NCBI RefSeq assembly: GCF_000488215.1
Contig: NZ_KI530735.1
Span: 1 to 58,168 of the forward strand
DNA from: Acinetobacter nectaris CIP 110549
GTDB lineage: Bacteria; Pseudomonadota; Gammaproteobacteria; Pseudomonadales; Moraxellaceae
DNA: 58,168 nt
Direction: 5' to 3'
The notes below the pieces were generated by a model. The model searched no databases. It worked only from the letters and a program-made list of their open reading frames with translations, and was not told the origin of the DNA. A program made the position numbers and the translations under genes. How positions within the stretch are numbered: the stretch's first letter is position 1; every line of letters begins with the position of its first letter. This document shows positions 37,360-47,376 of this stretch, one piece after another.

Positions 37360-38175
37360 ATGTTTGCAACACTGTTAATTGTTTTTAGAGAAGCTTTTGA
37401 AGCAGGACTTGTAATCTCCGTCATTTTGTCTGCTTGTAAAGGTATAGATATTAAGTGGCAGGTTATTTCAGGAATAGTTCTAGGGCTAGTTTTTGCCTGT
37501 ATTCTTGCAGGATTCACCAACACCATCGAAAATCTTTTATCTGGTCGTGGTTTGGAAGTTTTTAATGCGTGTTTACTTTCCCTAACTGCGATTATGCTGA
37601 CATGGCAAATTACATGGATGTCGACGCATGGTAAGGAAATTGCAGAGAAAAGCTCTAGCCAAGCCATAGATATTATAAAGAATCAGAGTAATAAGTTTTC
37701 AATAGCCGTTATTGTCATGGTTGCTGTAATGCGTGAGGGTTCAGAGGTTGTTATGTTCCTCTATAGCATTATGGTTTCATCGGGTACAGGGGTGAAAAGT
37801 ATTGTCATTGGTGGTCTGCTTGGCATATTACTTGGCGCTATTGTTTCTTGGATTACGTATAAAGGTTTAGTCCTAATCTCCATTCGTAAAATATTTTTAT
37901 ATAGCAATATTTTACTTTCACTTATTGCTGCAGGTCTTGTTTCACAAGCAACAGGTATCTTGGCATCAATCGACCTATTGCCTGCGCTAGGTTACAACAT
38001 TTGGGATACTTCAAATGTGCTGTCCGATAATGGATGGTTTGGTAACGTGATGCGTGCAATTTTTGGTTATACATCAACTCCGATGGGGATACAGTTATTG
38101 TCATGGGTAATAACTCTCCTTGTCATTATTTCACTTACTAAAATATTTAAGAGGGCGGCTGCAAATGCAAGTTAA
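37360..38175 (+). CDS. FTR1-family iron permease
   Basis: 271-aa inner-membrane permease of the OFeT/FTR1/EfeU family with about seven hydrophobic segments. Both iron-translocating motifs are present: REAFE at residues 10-14 and REGSE at about 125-129. It works with the periplasmic cupredoxin and the P19 protein in the same operon, much like the Campylobacter p19/ftr1 and E. coli FetMP systems. Its 3' end overlaps the P19 gene by 11 bases. Confidence 0.92.
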   Translation: MFATLLIVFREAFEAGLVISVILSACKGIDIKWQVISGIVLGLVFACILAGFTNTIENLLSGRGLEVFNACLLSLTAIMLTWQITWMSTHGKEIAEKSSSQAIDIIKNQSNKFSIAVIVMVAVMREGSEVVMFLYSIMVSSGTGVKSIVIGGLLGILLGAIVSWITYKGLVLISIRKIFLYSNILLSLIAAGLVSQATGILASIDLLPALGYNIWDTSNVLSDNGWFGNVMRAIFGYTSTPMGIQLLSWVITLLVIISLTKIFKRAAANAS

Positions 38176-38674
38176 AAGTTTATTGGCAATTGGGGCATTG
38201 GTTATTGCAGGACCTACTTTTGCAAAAGAATATCCTGTTGGTGGGCCTGTACATGTAAATGGTATGGAAATCGCATCATCTTATCTTTTGGATATTGAAA
38301 CTGATCCTATGCCGATGTCTATGGATATGGGTAAGGATGTTATCCATCTTGAAACTGATGTGCATGCAACAGCTGACAATAAGTGGGGCTTTCCTGCAGA
38401 TGCATGGATTCCTTATTTAAGTGTTGATTATGTTGTTCAGAAAGTCGGTGATAGTAACTTTTTAGAGTTCGGTCAAATGTTACCTATGTCTGCGGCAGAT
38501 GGTTCACACTACGCGCACAGTGTAAAAATGGGTGGGCCGGGAACATATAAAGTGACACTGAAATATACAGCACCAGATGAAAAAGGCTATGAGCGTCATG
38601 TAGATAAAGCAACAGCTTTACCGCAATGGTTCAAGCCATTTACAGAAACATTCACATTTAAATACCCACAATAA
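38165..38674 (+). CDS. P19/FetP-family periplasmic iron-transport protein
   Basis: 169-aa exported protein of the P19/Tp34 family (signal peptide ending PTFAK). It has the metal-site segments MPMSMDMGKDVIHLETDVHA and MSAADGSHYAHSVKMGGPGTYKVTL, with the Met and His residues that bind Cu and Fe in P19 and FetP. ATG 38165 lies inside the end of the permease gene and gives a proper signal peptide; an upstream start at 38120 would be internal to that gene. Last gene of the Fur-controlled operon. Confidence 0.92.
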   Translation: MQVKSLLAIGALVIAGPTFAKEYPVGGPVHVNGMEIASSYLLDIETDPMPMSMDMGKDVIHLETDVHATADNKWGFPADAWIPYLSVDYVVQKVGDSNFLEFGQMLPMSAADGSHYAHSVKMGGPGTYKVTLKYTAPDEKGYERHVDKATALPQWFKPFTETFTFKYPQ

Positions 38675-38683
38675 GGGGTTGTT

Positions 38684-38714
38684 TTGTGGGTAAGACTTTG
38701 CAGCTTGCCCACAA
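38684..38714. terminator. hairpin between P19 gene and lysR
   Basis: TTGTGGGTAAG (38684-38694) pairs with CTTGCCCACAA (38704-38714) with one G-T wobble, giving an 11-bp stem in a convergent gap. T-runs are poor, so it may be a weak bidirectional terminator. Confidence 0.55.
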
Positions 38715-38718
38715 TAGA

Positions 38719-39639
38719 CTATAAGTTTTGCATAGCATATTGCTTCATTTTACCCATAATAAATTCGATAAAAATTTGTATGCGCTTTGAGTTCTTACTA
38801 GCTTTTAAATAATATAAATATACAGGTGGATATTTCATCCAATAGGGCTTAAGAATAGGGATAAACTGATCTGCATCTACCTCTTGTAAAAGGTTGATGA
38901 GGAATAGTCGCCCAATGCCTGTACCTTGCCGAATAGCATCCATTGCCACATCAATATCATTCACAATGAGAGAGACAGGCATATCTACTGTAATTTTATG
39001 TCCATTTTCTTGAAGAAAAAATGGTGATATACGGTTTGCAGTTGCAAAGCGAAATCCTATAAGTTTATGATTTTTTAAATCATGTGGTGATTTAGGTTTA
39101 CCATAATGATGAATATAGTGCTTTGATGCAAATACGCCTTGTGTGAGTGATGGTAGTAATTGGCGTGCAATGACATGTTCATCGATTCGGTCTTCAAAGC
39201 GAATCCCTAAATCAAAGCTATCTTTTAAAATATCGACCATACCATTATCAACTGATATTTCTAACTGAATATCAGGATATGCATGATGAAACTCTCCAAT
39301 ATACGGCTTGAGTATCGTTAAATAAGCATATCTTGCGGTTGTAATACGGATAATGCCTGAAATATCTTGCCCAAAATTTTTAACACGTTCAAGCGTATGC
39401 TCTAACTCAGACATGGGTTTCTGTGTGTTGTGAAGTAGATACAGCCCCGCCTCAGTAAGTTCTAAACGGCGTGTGGTTCTATTTACGAGAGAAACACCAA
39501 AATAGTTTTCTAAAAGTTTAAGTGATTTGCTAACTGAAGGGGAGGTGGTTTCTAATTTTCGTGCAGCACCAGCAATGCTTTTTTGTTCAGCAATGGCATG
39601 AAAGACACTTAAATATGTATAGATTGAGCCATTCAGCAT
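38719..39639 (-). CDS. LysR-family transcriptional regulator
   Basis: 306-aa LTTR: N-terminal winged helix-turn-helix (LSVFHAIAEQKSIAGAARKLETTSPSVSKSLKLLENYFGVSLVNRTTRRLELTEAG split by normal spacing) and a type-2 periplasmic-like effector domain (ISGIIRITTARYAYLTILKPYIGEF). It belongs to the CrgA/DmlR-like branch. It diverges from the quinone-reductase gene across 129-132 bases, the standard layout for an LTTR and its target; the inducer is unknown. Confidence 0.93.
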   Translation of the reverse strand: MLNGSIYTYLSVFHAIAEQKSIAGAARKLETTSPSVSKSLKLLENYFGVSLVNRTTRRLELTEAGLYLLHNTQKPMSELEHTLERVKNFGQDISGIIRITTARYAYLTILKPYIGEFHHAYPDIQLEISVDNGMVDILKDSFDLGIRFEDRIDEHVIARQLLPSLTQGVFASKHYIHHYGKPKSPHDLKNHKLIGFRFATANRISPFFLQENGHKITVDMPVSLIVNDIDVAMDAIRQGTGIGRLFLINLLQEVDADQFIPILKPYWMKYPPVYLYYLKASKNSKRIQIFIEFIMGKMKQYAMQNL

Positions 39640-39771
39640 CTGAGTATTCTTATCTTTTGGTTAATAATATATTAGCGTTTGGGGTGCTTATCAGCAATGC
39701 TTCAATCAAATAAGATGTTATGTAAATAAAGCGAATTTTAGCATTAATCTGATATGAATTAGGAGGATATG

Positions 39772-40332
39772 ATGAAGAATGTATTGATAGTTTCGGGTCA
39801 TCCAGATTTAGCACAGTCTATTGCAAATGTAACTATTTTAGATGAAGTTAAAAAACAGCTTCCTCAAGCACATATACACAAGCTTGATGAGCTTTATCCA
39901 AATGATTTATTTAATATTCAAGATGAACAGCAGGCTTTACTGGCTGCAGATATTATTGTTTGGCAGTTTCCATTCCATTGGTATGCCTTGCCTGCGAAAA
40001 TGAAGAAATGGTTAGATGATGTGTTTTTACATGGTTTTTCACATGGCTCTAAAGCACAACTTGGTGGAAAAAAGCTAATTTTGTCTTTTACTACGGGCGC
40101 ACCTGCCATGCTCTATCATGAAAATGCAGCAATGAAACATTCTATAGAAGCATTACTCGTACCATTTGAGAGTCTCGCTGCACTTTGTAATTTAGAGTTG
40201 CAAGAGCCTATTTATACGACTGGCGTGAGTTATTTGGCACGAGAGAATGAAGAAGAGCTAAAGCAGCAGTATACAAATGCTAAAAATCATGCAGAAAAAC
40301 TAGTGAAGCTAATTAAATCACTCAATGCTTAA
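39772..40332 (+). CDS. NAD(P)H-dependent flavodoxin-fold oxidoreductase
   Basis: 186-aa quinone-reductase-like flavoprotein of the NQO/KefF/MdaB group: VLIVSGHPDLAQSIAN for FMN or FAD phosphate binding, FQFPFHWYALPAKMKKWLDDVF-type core (WQFPFHWYALPAKMKKWLDD) and LSFTTGAPAMLYH. The second ATG at 39772 is favoured because AGGAGG (39761-39766) would be only 2 bases from the first ATG at 39769. Likely target of the divergent LysR regulator in electrophile or quinone stress. Confidence 0.88.
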   Translation: MKNVLIVSGHPDLAQSIANVTILDEVKKQLPQAHIHKLDELYPNDLFNIQDEQQALLAADIIVWQFPFHWYALPAKMKKWLDDVFLHGFSHGSKAQLGGKKLILSFTTGAPAMLYHENAAMKHSIEALLVPFESLAALCNLELQEPIYTTGVSYLARENEEELKQQYTNAKNHAEKLVKLIKSLNA

Positions 40333-40844
40333 TGAAAGATTGGGTAAGTAAGCCTCTTCTAGTACATCTACATCTTAATTTGATCAAGGTAACTTTTACA
40401 GCATATAAGTTTTTAAAAAAGAAGCATGATAATCATATATGCCTAGGTATTTAATAGCTGCTCAGATATAAAATGCATCTGAATAATAAGATGCTGATAT
40501 TTGTGATGGCTCTGCAAACTGTGAAATTAAATAAATTTAGTCCTGTAAAAGTCTTGATTCATTTTAATAAAGTGGTCTAAGTAATTATTAATCAATATCA
40601 ATAAGATGTAGGTGTTTTTGTTAGTAGGCTGATATATACACATTACACTGGTAGGTATTATTGTTTTCAACAACTTTCTATTGAAACATTCAGAATAAAA
40701 AAGATTTATACAGAATAAATATTTGTACACAAATTGGTCACACAAACATACTCAATAATTGCATAAAAAGCTCAGAATAAAAATAAGAAGCGAATACACC
40801 ATAAAAAGTGAAAACGAAAATAATACTTTCAAAGGAGTTTGAAA
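40333..40844. other. 512-base intergenic region upstream of poxB
   Basis: Very AT-rich stretch. I see the small inverted repeat GCATCT / AGATGC around 40475-40496 and the palindromic-looking ATGATAATCAT near 40427. No convincing gene on either strand. The last part carries AAAGGAG (40831-40837), the poxB ribosome site, and must hold its promoter, probably stationary-phase responsive by analogy with E. coli. Confidence 0.45.
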
Positions 40845-42563
40845 ATGTCAAAAAAAGTATCTGATATTATTGTAGAAATACTCCAAGATGCAGGCGTTGA
40901 GCGCTGTTATGGGATTGTTGGCGATACGCTGAATCATATTACAAACTCAATTGCAAAAAGTCATATAGAGTGGATACATGTAAGGCACGAAGAAGTAGGT
41001 GGGTTTGCCGCAGGTGCAGATAGCTTGATGTCTGGTAAGCTAACAGCGTGTGCAGGCTCTTGTGGTCCGGGTAGCCTACATTTTATTAATGGACTTTATG
41101 AGTCTCATCGTAATCGTGCACCTGTTGTACTTATTGCAAGTCAACTTTCAACAGACATTGCGGGTTTTGTAGATTTTCCTCAATATGTCGATTTTAAATC
41201 TGTTTATAAAAGTTGTAGTGTATTTTGTGAAGAGATTACACAGCCTTCGCAAGTACGACGAATATTTACATTAGCTTGTCAGGCAGCACTCAATGATAGA
41301 GGTGTTGCAGTAGTTATTGTGCCATCGAATATCAGTGAGGCATATATAGATGATGACTATAATATAAAAACATATGTTGCAACGCCTCAGGTTTTACCTG
41401 CTTTAGATGAGTTATATCAAATTAAAGAGCTGATAAATCAGCATCGCAAGATTGCGATTTATGCAGGAGCAGGAGCTGAACATGCACATAGTCAATTGAT
41501 AACGTTAGCTGAAAAAATTAAAGCACCGATTGCACATACATCACGCGCTAAAGATTTTATAGAATATGATAATCCCTATAATGTAGGTATGACGGGGGTA
41601 TTTGGTGCAAAAGCAGGCTATCATGCTTTAATGGATTGTGATTTGCTTTTATTGCTCGGGGCAGATTTTGCTTGGGGGCAGTACTATCCGTCACATGCTA
41701 AAATTATACAAATAGATATTAATCCAAATCATTTAGGACGACGTCATCCAATCACAATTGGTGCAGTTGGTCAGATTAATACAACTTTAGATGCCTTATT
41801 GCCTTTATTAGATGAAAAGCAAGATCAGTCTTTTCTAACACACATTTTAGATTTAAGAAAACAAGATATACAAACACGCTATAAAGAGGAGCGAGTTGGT
41901 AAAGATGGGCTGATTCATCCTCAATATTTAGTATCGCTTTTAAATAAGTATGCAACTGAAGATGCCATATTTACAGCAGACGGTGGTTCACCTATGGTTT
42001 GGATCCTACGCCATATTGATGTGAATGGTTACCGTAGAACGCTAACCAGTTTACTGCATGGCACAATGGCAAATGCAATGCCCCAAGCTTTAGGTATACA
42101 AAAAGCATTTCCATCGAGGCAGGTAATTGCAATGAGTGGAGATGGTGGTATTGCAATGTTGTTGGGGGATTTACTCACAGCAGTTCAAGAGAAACTATCC
42201 ATTAAAATTGTTGTTTTAAACAATAGCTCTTTAAACTTTGTTGAATTAGAACAAAAAGTTGAGGGATTGTTAGATCATTATACTGATTTATTAAACCCTG
42301 ATTTTGGTAAATTGGCTGAAGTCATCGGTCTTTATGGTAAAACTGTAAAAACAGGAGATGGTCTAGAACAAGCGGTTAAAGACTTTTTAAATCATGATGG
42401 CCCTGCATTACTTGACGTACATACCAATCCTGTTGAACTTGTCATGCCACCTGATCCGCATTTGAGCCAAGTTGCTTCTACATCTTTGTATGCGGTTAAA
42501 GCAATATTATCTGGTCGAGGAGAGGCGGTATCACATCTCTTACTGAATAATTTTGTGAAATGA
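40845..42563 (+). CDS. poxB: ubiquinone-dependent pyruvate dehydrogenase (pyruvate oxidase) PoxB
   Basis: ThDP- and FAD-dependent peripheral membrane enzyme that decarboxylates pyruvate to acetate and CO2 and passes electrons to ubiquinone. The 572-aa product (ATG 40845; TTG 40839 rejected) has the same length as E. coli PoxB and aligns end to end: RHEEVGGFAAGAD with the ThDP glutamate, CAGSCGPGSLHFINGLYE, KAPIAHTSRAKDFIEYDNPYNVGMTG, the ThDP motif MSGDGGIAMLLGD and the C-terminal membrane-binding region SLYAVKAILSGRG. Confidence 0.93.
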   Translation: MSKKVSDIIVEILQDAGVERCYGIVGDTLNHITNSIAKSHIEWIHVRHEEVGGFAAGADSLMSGKLTACAGSCGPGSLHFINGLYESHRNRAPVVLIASQLSTDIAGFVDFPQYVDFKSVYKSCSVFCEEITQPSQVRRIFTLACQAALNDRGVAVVIVPSNISEAYIDDDYNIKTYVATPQVLPALDELYQIKELINQHRKIAIYAGAGAEHAHSQLITLAEKIKAPIAHTSRAKDFIEYDNPYNVGMTGVFGAKAGYHALMDCDLLLLLGADFAWGQYYPSHAKIIQIDINPNHLGRRHPITIGAVGQINTTLDALLPLLDEKQDQSFLTHILDLRKQDIQTRYKEERVGKDGLIHPQYLVSLLNKYATEDAIFTADGGSPMVWILRHIDVNGYRRTLTSLLHGTMANAMPQALGIQKAFPSRQVIAMSGDGGIAMLLGDLLTAVQEKLSIKIVVLNNSSLNFVELEQKVEGLLDHYTDLLNPDFGKLAEVIGLYGKTVKTGDGLEQAVKDFLNHDGPALLDVHTNPVELVMPPDPHLSQVASTSLYAVKAILSGRGEAVSHLLLNNFVK

Positions 42564-42666
42564 TTTGTCCTTAAATGTATGTAAACAACACATCTACAAT
42601 ATTTCCATTAACTATAAATTCAGTTAAAGTACATGCAGAAATATGATTATTTAATTTGGAATAGAT

Positions 42667-43236
42667 ATGGCAATAAAATCTGATCGTTGGATTCGGGAAA
42701 TGAGCCGTGAACATGGCATGATTGAACCTTATGCAGAAAATCAGGTTCGTTTTAATGATCAAGGTGAAAAACTCATTTCATATGGTGTTTCTAGCTATGG
42801 TTATGATGTGCGCTGTGCACCTGAATTTAAGGTATTTACAAATGTGCACTCTGCAATTGTCGATCCTAAAAACTTTGATGATAAAAGCTTCATCAATATC
42901 GAGTCAGATGTTTGTATCATTCCACCGAACTCGTTTGCTTTGGCTCGTACAGTAGAGTATTTCCGTATTCCACGAAATGTATTGACGGTATGCTTGGGCA
43001 AGTCAACTTATGCACGTTGTGGAATTATTGTGAATGTGACACCGCTTGAGCCAGAGTGGGAAGGTCATGTCACTTTAGAGTTTTCTAATACAACGAATTT
43101 ACCTGCTCGAATTTATGCTGGTGAAGGCGTTGCGCAAATGCTCTTTTTTGAAAGTGATGAGGTGTGTGAAACATCATATAAAGATCGTGGTGGGAAATAC
43201 CAAGGTCAGACAGGTGTGACATTGCCTAAAGCATAA
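42667..43236 (+). CDS. dcd: dCTP deaminase
   Basis: Deaminates dCTP to dUTP in the pyrimidine deoxynucleotide pathway. The 189-aa trimeric jelly-roll protein shows [18 protein letters not shown], the [32 protein letters not shown] active-site block with catalytic glutamate (split here as [10 protein letters not shown]) and the closing [17 protein letters not shown]. It does not carry the extra residues of bifunctional dCTP deaminase-dUTPases. Confidence 0.96.
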   Translation: MAIKSDRWIREMSREHGMIEPYAENQVRFNDQGEKLISYGVSSYGYDVRCAPEFKVFTNVHSAIVDPKNFDDKSFINIESDVCIIPPNSFALARTVEYFRIPRNVLTVCLGKSTYARCGIIVNVTPLEPEWEGHVTLEFSNTTNLPARIYAGEGVAQMLFFESDEVCETSYKDRGGKYQGQTGVTLPKA

Positions 43237-43264
43237 AAAAACCGCTCATTTTGAGCGGTTTTTT
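43235..43264. terminator. bidirectional terminator between dcd and proS
   Basis: ACCGCTCA (43241-43248) and TGAGCGGT (43252-43259) with a 3-base loop, flanked by A6 and T6. It serves dcd (+) and proS (-). Confidence 0.92.
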
Positions 43265-43268
43265 CTGA

Positions 43269-44987
43269 TTATGCTTTTAGTTTTTCTAAAAGTTCATCTT
43301 TATTTAGGTTTGTAACGCTTTCATCTCTACGACCTTTATATTCAAAGGTACCAGCATCCAAGCCCTTTTCACCAATAACAATGCGGTGAGGAATACCTGT
43401 AAGTTCTAGATCTGAAAACTTAACACCAGGACGCTCATTACGGTCATCAAATAAAACGTCATAACCGAGTTCAAGTAACTCTTTATAAAGTGCTTCGGCA
43501 GCTTCTAAAGTACGTGGTGATTTATGTGCATTCATTGGCACAATAGCAACCTCAAAAGGTGCTAGCGCTTTTGGCCAAATAATACCTTTATCATCGTAGT
43601 TTTGTTCTATAGCAGCAGCCAATACGCGTGTAACTCCGATACCATAGCAACCCATAGATACCGTTGCAGGTTTGCCATCTTCGCCTAGAACCGTACAATT
43701 TAAAGCTTCTGAATATTTTTGACCTAATTGGAAAATATGGCCAACTTCAATACCGCGTTTAATTTGTAATGTACCTTGACCATCTGGCGATGGGTCACCA
43801 TCTACAACATTACGCAAGTCATATGTTTCAGAGAAGTGAGCATCTCTTTCCCAGTTTAAACCGATCGTATGTTTATCAGAAATATTTGCACCTGCAACAA
43901 AGTCAGAAAGAACAGATGCTGCTCTATCTACAATGACAGTAATGCCTTTTTCTTTTAGACCTTGTGGGCCAATAAAGCCAGCAGGCAACTCAAGAGCTTT
44001 TAATTGCTCTTCAGTGGCAAATGTGAGTGGGGTCGCAATAAGTGGATGTGACTCAGCTTTAATCGTATTGAGTTCATGGTCACCACGTAAAAAGAGTGCC
44101 ACAACTGGAATATCTGAATTTTCCTCAGTTGTCGTACCTTGTACCAGTAATGCTTTTACAGTTTGGTCAGCAGATACTTTAAGGTACTCAGAAACTTTAG
44201 CAATCGTATTTTGTGCAGGGGTTTCAACAACTTGCATATCTTGTTGTGGTGCAGTTTTTTCCCCAACCCAAATTGCTTCAGCTTTTTCAACATTCGCTGC
44301 AAAATTTGATTCTGTAGAAAAAACAATAGCGTCTTCACCACTTGATGCCAATACATGAAATTCATGTGATGCAGAGCCACCAATAGAACCTGTATCTGCC
44401 TGCACTGGTCTAAAGTCTAACCCTAGACGAGTGAAGATACGACAATATGTGTCATACATTACATCATAAGTTTCTTGTAGTGATGTTTGATTAATATGAA
44501 AGGAATAAGCATCTTTCATAATGAATTCACGTGATCTCATCACACCAAAACGAGGTCTAACTTCATCTCTAAACTTAGTTTGAACTTGATAGAAGTTTAA
44601 AGGAAGCTGCTTGTAGCTTTTAAGCTCATTACGCACTAGATCTGTAATGACTTCTTCATGTGTTGGTCCAAGAACAAAGTCATTTTGATGGCGGTCTTTG
44701 AAACGTGTGAGTTCTGGGCCATATTGTTCAAAACGACCTGATTCTTGCCATAAGCTCGCAGGCTGTACGACAGGCATAAATACTTCTAATGCACCAGAGC
44801 GATCCATTTCTTCTTTAATGATTTTCTCAATTTTATTCAGGACACGTTTACCCGTGGGCAACCATGTATATAGTCCTGATGCAAGTTTACGAATCATCCC
44901 TGCTCGAAGCATAAGCTGATGTGAAATGATTTCAGCATCGCTCGGGTTCTCTCTGAGTGTTGCAAACAAAAAGCGACTCGCGCGCAT
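43269..44987 (-). CDS. proS: prolyl-tRNA synthetase
   Basis: Class II synthetase charging tRNA-Pro. From ATG 44987 it is 572 aa, the E. coli length; a 7-residue upstream extension (GTG/TTG-type start) is not needed. Visible motifs: motif 1 [35 protein letters not shown], motif 2 [17 protein letters not shown], the INS editing domain (~225-405), motif 3 with [13 protein letters not shown], and the anticodon-binding end. Confidence 0.97.
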   Translation of the reverse strand: MRASRFLFATLRENPSDAEIISHQLMLRAGMIRKLASGLYTWLPTGKRVLNKIEKIIKEEMDRSGALEVFMPVVQPASLWQESGRFEQYGPELTRFKDRHQNDFVLGPTHEEVITDLVRNELKSYKQLPLNFYQVQTKFRDEVRPRFGVMRSREFIMKDAYSFHINQTSLQETYDVMYDTYCRIFTRLGLDFRPVQADTGSIGGSASHEFHVLASSGEDAIVFSTESNFAANVEKAEAIWVGEKTAPQQDMQVVETPAQNTIAKVSEYLKVSADQTVKALLVQGTTTEENSDIPVVALFLRGDHELNTIKAESHPLIATPLTFATEEQLKALELPAGFIGPQGLKEKGITVIVDRAASVLSDFVAGANISDKHTIGLNWERDAHFSETYDLRNVVDGDPSPDGQGTLQIKRGIEVGHIFQLGQKYSEALNCTVLGEDGKPATVSMGCYGIGVTRVLAAAIEQNYDDKGIIWPKALAPFEVAIVPMNAHKSPRTLEAAEALYKELLELGYDVLFDDRNERPGVKFSDLELTGIPHRIVIGEKGLDAGTFEYKGRRDESVTNLNKDELLEKLKA

Positions 44988-45119
44988 TTGAAGTTGTCCT
45001 AATACCAAAAATTAAATACACACTTTACTTTACATGATTAAAAGTAAGGCGACTGTTAAACCATCTAAGTCTAAGCGTGCAGTGTGGTAGAAAATGACAC
45101 AGAAGTAAATAACTTCGTG

Positions 45120-45755
45120 TCAGTGTTCTTCTAGTTTTTTTAATCGAGCAATAATCTTGTCATATTGTTGCTCAGTTTGTTGATACTGGGCTTGTAGATC
45201 GGTCACTTTTTTCTGTGATCGAGCTATTTTATAGTTTGTATCTTCAATAGAATCTTTTAAGGATTTTGGAACAGTCTTCTTATCATATAAAATAGAAAAC
45301 TCCTCTCCACGAAGGTCTCTTAAATAGTCTTGTAAAGAATCATACTGTTTTCGTTGAAGAGAAATTTGATCTTGGATACCACGTAATAGATTTCTTTTTC
45401 TTTTTTGTGCAATACTACTGTGTGTATAAATCTGTTGCATGCGATTATCTATCGCTTCTTGCTCTGCTTCTTTTTCTTTCTTTTGCCGTGCAATTTCAGT
45501 ATTTTGTAATGCTGGGACTTGGCGAATGGTTTCCATATTATTATTAATGACGTCATAGCCATAGCGAATATGTTCAGGTGAAATAGATGTACTAATAGTG
45601 GGTACACCTTGACGGTCATAATATCTATACCAAATTGTCGCAGAGCTCATTTGATTAAAACTAAAGAAAAAAAATGAAACAAAAAAAGAAGACAAAATGG
45701 TTTTGCTTAAATGACGACGACTTTTTTTTAATGAAAAAACGTGTTTTAAGTACAT
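45120..45755 (-). CDS. exported DUF4124-like protein with coiled coil
   Basis: 211-aa protein with a long basic N terminus and a strongly hydrophobic signal or anchor (TILSSFFVSFFFFSFNQMSSA). After it comes a short DUF4124-like segment (IWYRYYDRQGVPTISTSISPEHIRYGYDVIN), seen in many periplasmic proteins. The remainder is a charged, heptad-like coiled coil (~80-211). No function can be assigned. No clear ribosome site. It lies 132 bases downstream of the proS start on the same strand, so it is probably a separate unit reading toward proS. Confidence 0.7.
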   Translation of the reverse strand: MYLKHVFSLKKSRRHLSKTILSSFFVSFFFFSFNQMSSATIWYRYYDRQGVPTISTSISPEHIRYGYDVINNNMETIRQVPALQNTEIARQKKEKEAEQEAIDNRMQQIYTHSSIAQKRKRNLLRGIQDQISLQRKQYDSLQDYLRDLRGEEFSILYDKKTVPKSLKDSIEDTNYKIARSQKKVTDLQAQYQQTEQQYDKIIARLKKLEEH

Positions 45756-46032
45756 TACACAGTCTCAAAAAGGATAAATAGAGCAATAAAGGAGCTATTA
45801 TCCACTGAATGCTTTTTAATGCTCAAGTGTTATTTTAAAATAAGTAAAAATAGTTTAAGTTGTAAAAAAATATTAATTTAGAAATGATATGCTTAGAGAA
45901 TATGTATAAATTTATTTGTTGAAAATTCAACTAAATGAAGGTTTAATATTAGTTTAATAAGCCCTAAAGTTGTTGGCTGAATAGAGTAATTGATCAGATG
46001 AGCAACGGCATCATTTAATTTAAGGGGATAAG

Positions 46033-46401
46033 ATGAGCAGTCTAAAAGTAATGGTCATTGATGATTCAAAAACAATTCGCCGTACAGCCGAAACGCTGTT
46101 ACAACGAGAGGGTTTTGAGGTAATTACAGCTGTTGATGGCTTTGAAGCGCTATCTAAAATCACAGAAACAAAACCAGATATTATTTTTATTGATATTATG
46201 ATGCCTCGTCTAGATGGCTATCAAACTTGTGCTTTGATTAAAAACTCAGAGCAATATAAAGATACACCGATTATTATGTTATCAAGTAAAGATGGTTTAT
46301 TTGATCGTGCTAAAGGTCAGATCGTTGGTTCAGATGAGTATCTGACAAAGCCTTTTAGTAAAGATGAGTTAGTGAATGCTATTCACACTTATGTGAAGTA
46401 A
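46033..46401 (+). CDS. pilG: twitching-motility response regulator PilG
   Basis: Single-domain CheY-like receiver of 122 aa with phospho-acceptor Asp54 (IIFIDIMMPRLDG), the acidic pocket VIDDSK and the conserved lysine in TKPFSKDEL. In Pseudomonas, PilG drives pilus extension and cAMP signalling downstream of ChpA/PilL. AAGGGGATAAG gives a strong ribosome site. First gene of the pilGHIJL cluster behind a 277-base promoter region. Confidence 0.95.
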   Translation: MSSLKVMVIDDSKTIRRTAETLLQREGFEVITAVDGFEALSKITETKPDIIFIDIMMPRLDGYQTCALIKNSEQYKDTPIIMLSSKDGLFDRAKGQIVGSDEYLTKPFSKDELVNAIHTYVK

Positions 46402-46428
46402 TAGCAGTTTAGTTTTTTGGGGGAACAA

Positions 46429-46791
46429 ATGAAACGTATTTTAATTATTGATGACTCGCCAACTGAAGTATTCCGTTTTAGAGAAATCCTAACAAAGCAT
46501 GGCTTTCATGTAATGGAAGCAAATAATGGTGCTGATGGTGTGACCGCAGCAGCAGCAGAGAAGCCTGATCTTATTTTAATGGATGTTGTTATGCCGGGTG
46601 TTAATGGCTTCCAAGCAACACGCCAAATTTCACGCTCTGAGCATACAAAAGATATTCCCGTGATTATTGTAAGCACAAAAGATCAGGAAACTGACCGTGT
46701 TTGGGGTAAACGTCAAGGTGCAAAAGATTACTTAACAAAGCCTGTAGATGAGCAAGCTTTGATTGATGCAATTCATGCAAACATCTTGTAA
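46429..46791 (+). CDS. pilH: twitching-motility response regulator PilH
   Basis: CheY-like receiver of 120 aa with Asp52 (LILMDVVMPGVNG), VSTKDQETDRVWGKRQGAKDYLTKPV and the catalytic lysine near the end. PilH acts as the second receiver of the Pil-Chp system, often as a phosphate sink or retraction output. ATG 46429 is chosen because GGGGGAA lies 5-8 bases ahead; an upstream in-frame start at 46417 overlaps that site. It lies 27 bases after pilG. Confidence 0.95.
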   Translation: MKRILIIDDSPTEVFRFREILTKHGFHVMEANNGADGVTAAAAEKPDLILMDVVMPGVNGFQATRQISRSEHTKDIPVIIVSTKDQETDRVWGKRQGAKDYLTKPVDEQALIDAIHANIL

Positions 46792-46801
46792 AGGCTAAAT
46801 C

Positions 46802-47329
46802 ATGGCAGCAAGAGGCTTTCTTGAATTACTACGCCTTGCAAGACAAGGCGATAAACATCAGCAAGCAATTGCTGACAGTGTAAATAGATGGTCTGGTATT
46901 GCTTTTGAAATACAAGGGCAATCCTTTGTTGTTCCTTTGGGTGAAGTGGCAGAGGTCATTTATTGTCCTAGTTTAACACCTATACCTAATGGAGAGCCTT
47001 GGTTGGAAGGTTTGGCAAATATTCGTGGACAGTTATTAACTGTGATTGATCTGCAAGAGTATTTGTTAAAAATACCTACAAAAAGGACACGACAACAAAA
47101 ACTTTTGTGCTTACAACATCAAGACCACTATCTTGGTCTGATGGTGGATCAAGTATTGGGTATTCAGCATTTTAATAAGCAAAGTTTTTTCTCATCTGCA
47201 TCAGATTTAAATCAATCTTTAGAGAAATACTGTTCTGGTTACTTTAATTATGACCAAAAGCATTGGCATGTATTTTTATTTAGCCAGTTGATTAAAGACT
47301 TTAAACACGTTAATGCGGTACTAAGTTAG
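46802..47329 (+). CDS. pilI: CheW-like adaptor PilI
   Basis: 175-aa CheW-domain protein linking receptor PilJ to kinase PilL. It has the CheW pattern FEIQGQSFVVPLGEVAEVIYCPSLTPIPNGEPWLEGLANIRGQLLTVIDL and LGLMVDQVLG. It sits between pilH and pilJ, 10 bases after the former. Confidence 0.93.
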   Translation: MAARGFLELLRLARQGDKHQQAIADSVNRWSGIAFEIQGQSFVVPLGEVAEVIYCPSLTPIPNGEPWLEGLANIRGQLLTVIDLQEYLLKIPTKRTRQQKLLCLQHQDHYLGLMVDQVLGIQHFNKQSFFSSASDLNQSLEKYCSGYFNYDQKHWHVFLFSQLIKDFKHVNAVLS

Positions 47330-47376
47330 AAATTTATCATTTGTTTTATACATATTTGTGATTTCAGGGGGAGCCA

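Noticed and set aside
40422..40445. Possible second Fur box around ATGATAATCAT
   Set aside because: Only a half-site agreement over about 11 bases and no iron gene adjacent; much weaker than the site at 36970.
40527..40745. 72-codon open frame on the minus strand upstream of poxB
   Set aside because: No ribosome site, low-complexity AT-driven composition and no recognisable domain; it looks like an open frame by chance.
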